A stretch of 6,374 nt of DNA from Desulfonatronospira sp. (GTDB lineage: Bacteria > Desulfobacterota > Desulfovibrionia > Desulfovibrionales > Desulfonatronovibrionaceae): the NCBI GenBank assembly GCA_003554505.1, contig PWGS01000263.1, positions 1 to 6,374 of the forward strand, in the 5' to 3' direction. The notes beneath the pieces were generated by a model that had not been told where the DNA came from, ran no database searches, and worked only from the letters and a program-made list of their open reading frames with translations. A program made the position numbers and the translations under genes. Shown here in pieces: positions 4,872 through 6,374 of the stretch (the stretch's first letter is position 1; every line of letters begins with the position of its first letter).

Positions 4872-6374
4872 ATGTACAAAAATCAACAGGCAGCACAGAA
4901 TAAAAACCCATCACTTTCATCCAGACCTGTTGTCAGGCTGGAAGCAGAGGTTCTGCCCCAGAATGCAAGAACTATCCTGGATGAACTGGAACTGGGCATA
5001 ATCCTGCTCAATGAAACGGACCGGATTTCATATATAAACCAGACAGCCACAGAATTTTTGAGCCTGAAAGAGGAGCACCTGCTGGATCTACACAACGCCC
5101 CTTTTCCCTTCCTGAGCCCCTTCAGCCGTATCTACGAAGCCTACAGACACAAAAAAACCCCGCAGCAGTTTGAATTCATCCCTGTATACCTGGAAAAAGA
5201 CAAGCTGAAATATATATCCGGTTTTATAAGACCCGTTTACAGGGGTGGTTTCTTCCTGGGCTCCCTGTGCAGTTTTCTGGATATAACCAGCTTGATTCAA
5301 TCCAGGGATTTTCTCACGGACTATTTCTTGAGCCTGGAAAATGTCCTGACCGGAAAAACCGACAACCTGATCAGGAAAAACACCAGGCTGGAGCAGGAAA
5401 TCAAAAAGCATCTCGCGGGCAAAAAGGAAATGTCAAGATCCCTCAAGCATCTGCAAAACATCTTTCACAAGCTGAATTACGGGACATGCAGGTTTACACC
5501 CGACGGTATGCTCCTGAAAGCCAACAGGGCCCTGGCCGAAATGCTCGGGTTTCATTCTTCCGGAGAACTGGTGGAGGCGGTTAACCTTCAGGGATGGGAA
5601 ATTTTTCATGACCGGGAACTATGGAGGGTCACCACTGACGAAGTCATTAAAAGGAAAAAAATCATCCGCATCGAAGCCCGGCTGAACCTGAAAAAAAAGA
5701 GCGTCATCTGGGCCGAGGTTTCTGCATTCTACATCACCACAAAGCGCGGACAGACAGTACTGGATATGATTTTTTCGGACATTTCCGAAAGAAAGGAAAA
5801 CGAACTGCAGCTGTATAACCAGGCCACCATGGACCCCCTGAGCGGCATACCCAACCGGGCCCTGTGGAGTGACCGCCTGGACCAGGCCATAAAAAAATCC
5901 AGAAGATACGCAGAGGACTTTGCAGCAATCTACATGGACCTGGAAGGATTCAAGAAGATCAACGACGATCTGGGACACGAATACGGGGATAAAGTTTTGA
6001 TAACCGTGTCCAGAAGACTGCAGGAAAAAATCAGGGAATCGGATACACTGGCGCGCATCGGCGGAGATGAATTCTGCATCCTGATAAACAACATCGACAG
6101 GGCCAACCTGTCCCGCATGGCCCGGTCAATAATAGACAGCCTGACCAGGCCCATAAAGATCCATAGATCCCAGCCGCGGGTGGGAGTAAGCATCGGGATC
6201 TGCCTGTTTGACCGCCCCGGCCTCACTGCCGCTGAAATCATGAAAAGGGCTGACAAGGCCATGTACATGGCCAAAACCATGGGCGGCAACAGATATGTGA
6301 TCCACTGCAACGATACGGCCGGCCGGGAAAACCAGCCAGAGCCCTCCTGTGAGGATACAGTGAAAAACGGCTGA
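4872..6374 (+). CDS. Diguanylate cyclase, PAS-PAS-GGDEF
   Basis: Predicted cytosolic enzyme of 500 residues making cyclic di-GMP from GTP. A first PAS domain spans about 30-140 (ILDELELGIILLNE ... SFLDITSL), a coiled coil about 160-200, and a second PAS domain about 192-310 ending DISERK. The GGDEF domain covers about 312-478, opening with MDPLSGIPNR. Catalytic and binding residues are all present: D356, N364, D373, GGDEF at 397-401, and the inhibitory RxxD pair R388-D391. The end (ADKAMYMAK, GGNRY) is canonical. It should be active, with signals sensed by the PAS pair; the ligand cannot be told. GAAGGG (4858-4863) lies 8 bases before the ATG, supporting this start. The gene is divergent from the RHH-PilZ gene across 237 bp. 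Its GGDEF block resembles that of the cyclase at 1134 (both RESDT-x-AR-x-GGDEF). The stop codon is the last three bases of the window. Confidence 0.94.
   Translation: MYKNQQAAQNKNPSLSSRPVVRLEAEVLPQNARTILDELELGIILLNETDRISYINQTATEFLSLKEEHLLDLHNAPFPFLSPFSRIYEAYRHKKTPQQFEFIPVYLEKDKLKYISGFIRPVYRGGFFLGSLCSFLDITSLIQSRDFLTDYFLSLENVLTGKTDNLIRKNTRLEQEIKKHLAGKKEMSRSLKHLQNIFHKLNYGTCRFTPDGMLLKANRALAEMLGFHSSGELVEAVNLQGWEIFHDRELWRVTTDEVIKRKKIIRIEARLNLKKKSVIWAEVSAFYITTKRGQTVLDMIFSDISERKENELQLYNQATMDPLSGIPNRALWSDRLDQAIKKSRRYAEDFAAIYMDLEGFKKINDDLGHEYGDKVLITVSRRLQEKIRESDTLARIGGDEFCILINNIDRANLSRMARSIIDSLTRPIKIHRSQPRVGVSIGICLFDRPGLTAAEIMKRADKAMYMAKTMGGNRYVIHCNDTAGRENQPEPSCEDTVKNG

Noticed and set aside
4601..4886. 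Small minus-strand frames in the divergent spacer
   Set aside because: They have no suitable ribosome binding site, overlap the PilZ or cyclase starts, and show no protein-like pattern.

Overview
The window looks like bacterial chromosome, most likely from the Desulfobacterota/Desulfovibrionales side of the old Deltaproteobacteria. This is inferred from protein style (an N-terminal module common in Desulfovibrio/Geobacter-type HDOD and HD proteins, many PAS-GGDEF proteins), moderate G+C and long intergenic stretches with palindromic repeats. The genus cannot be fixed from sequence alone. No rRNA, tRNA, CRISPR array, transposase gene or complete mobile element was seen.

Layout. Positions 1-1028 hold no convincing gene. 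They contain a dispersed-repeat copy, several GC-rich or palindromic hairpins and one good sigma70-type promoter (465-493) pointing right. Positions 1023-1132 form a leader whose repeats allow two mutually exclusive folds; in one, an 11-bp duplex covers the ribosome binding site of the next gene. Positions 1134-3005 (+) encode a cytosolic diguanylate cyclase (N-terminal module, GAF-like region, coiled coil, PAS, GGDEF). Positions 3006-3350 are a repeat-rich spacer with degenerate ~55-bp units and a second copy of the repeat from the left end. On the minus strand, 4016-3351 encodes a YgiM-type SH3b/coiled-coil/membrane-anchored envelope protein with its own promoter, and 4634-4110 encodes a small protein joining a ribbon-helix-helix-like N-terminus to a PilZ domain. 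After a 237-bp divergent spacer, 4872-6374 (+) encodes a second diguanylate cyclase (PAS-PAS-GGDEF), ending at the last base of the window.

How it may work together. Two enzymes predicted to make cyclic di-GMP, both with product-inhibition I-sites, flank a predicted cyclic di-GMP receptor that may also bind DNA. Between them is an envelope protein gene whose promoter contains a 7-bp inverted repeat spanning the -35/-10 interval. A plausible but untested model is a local circuit in which the RHH-PilZ protein reads cyclic di-GMP and controls this promoter and/or its own. The domain calls are strong; the regulatory wiring is inference.
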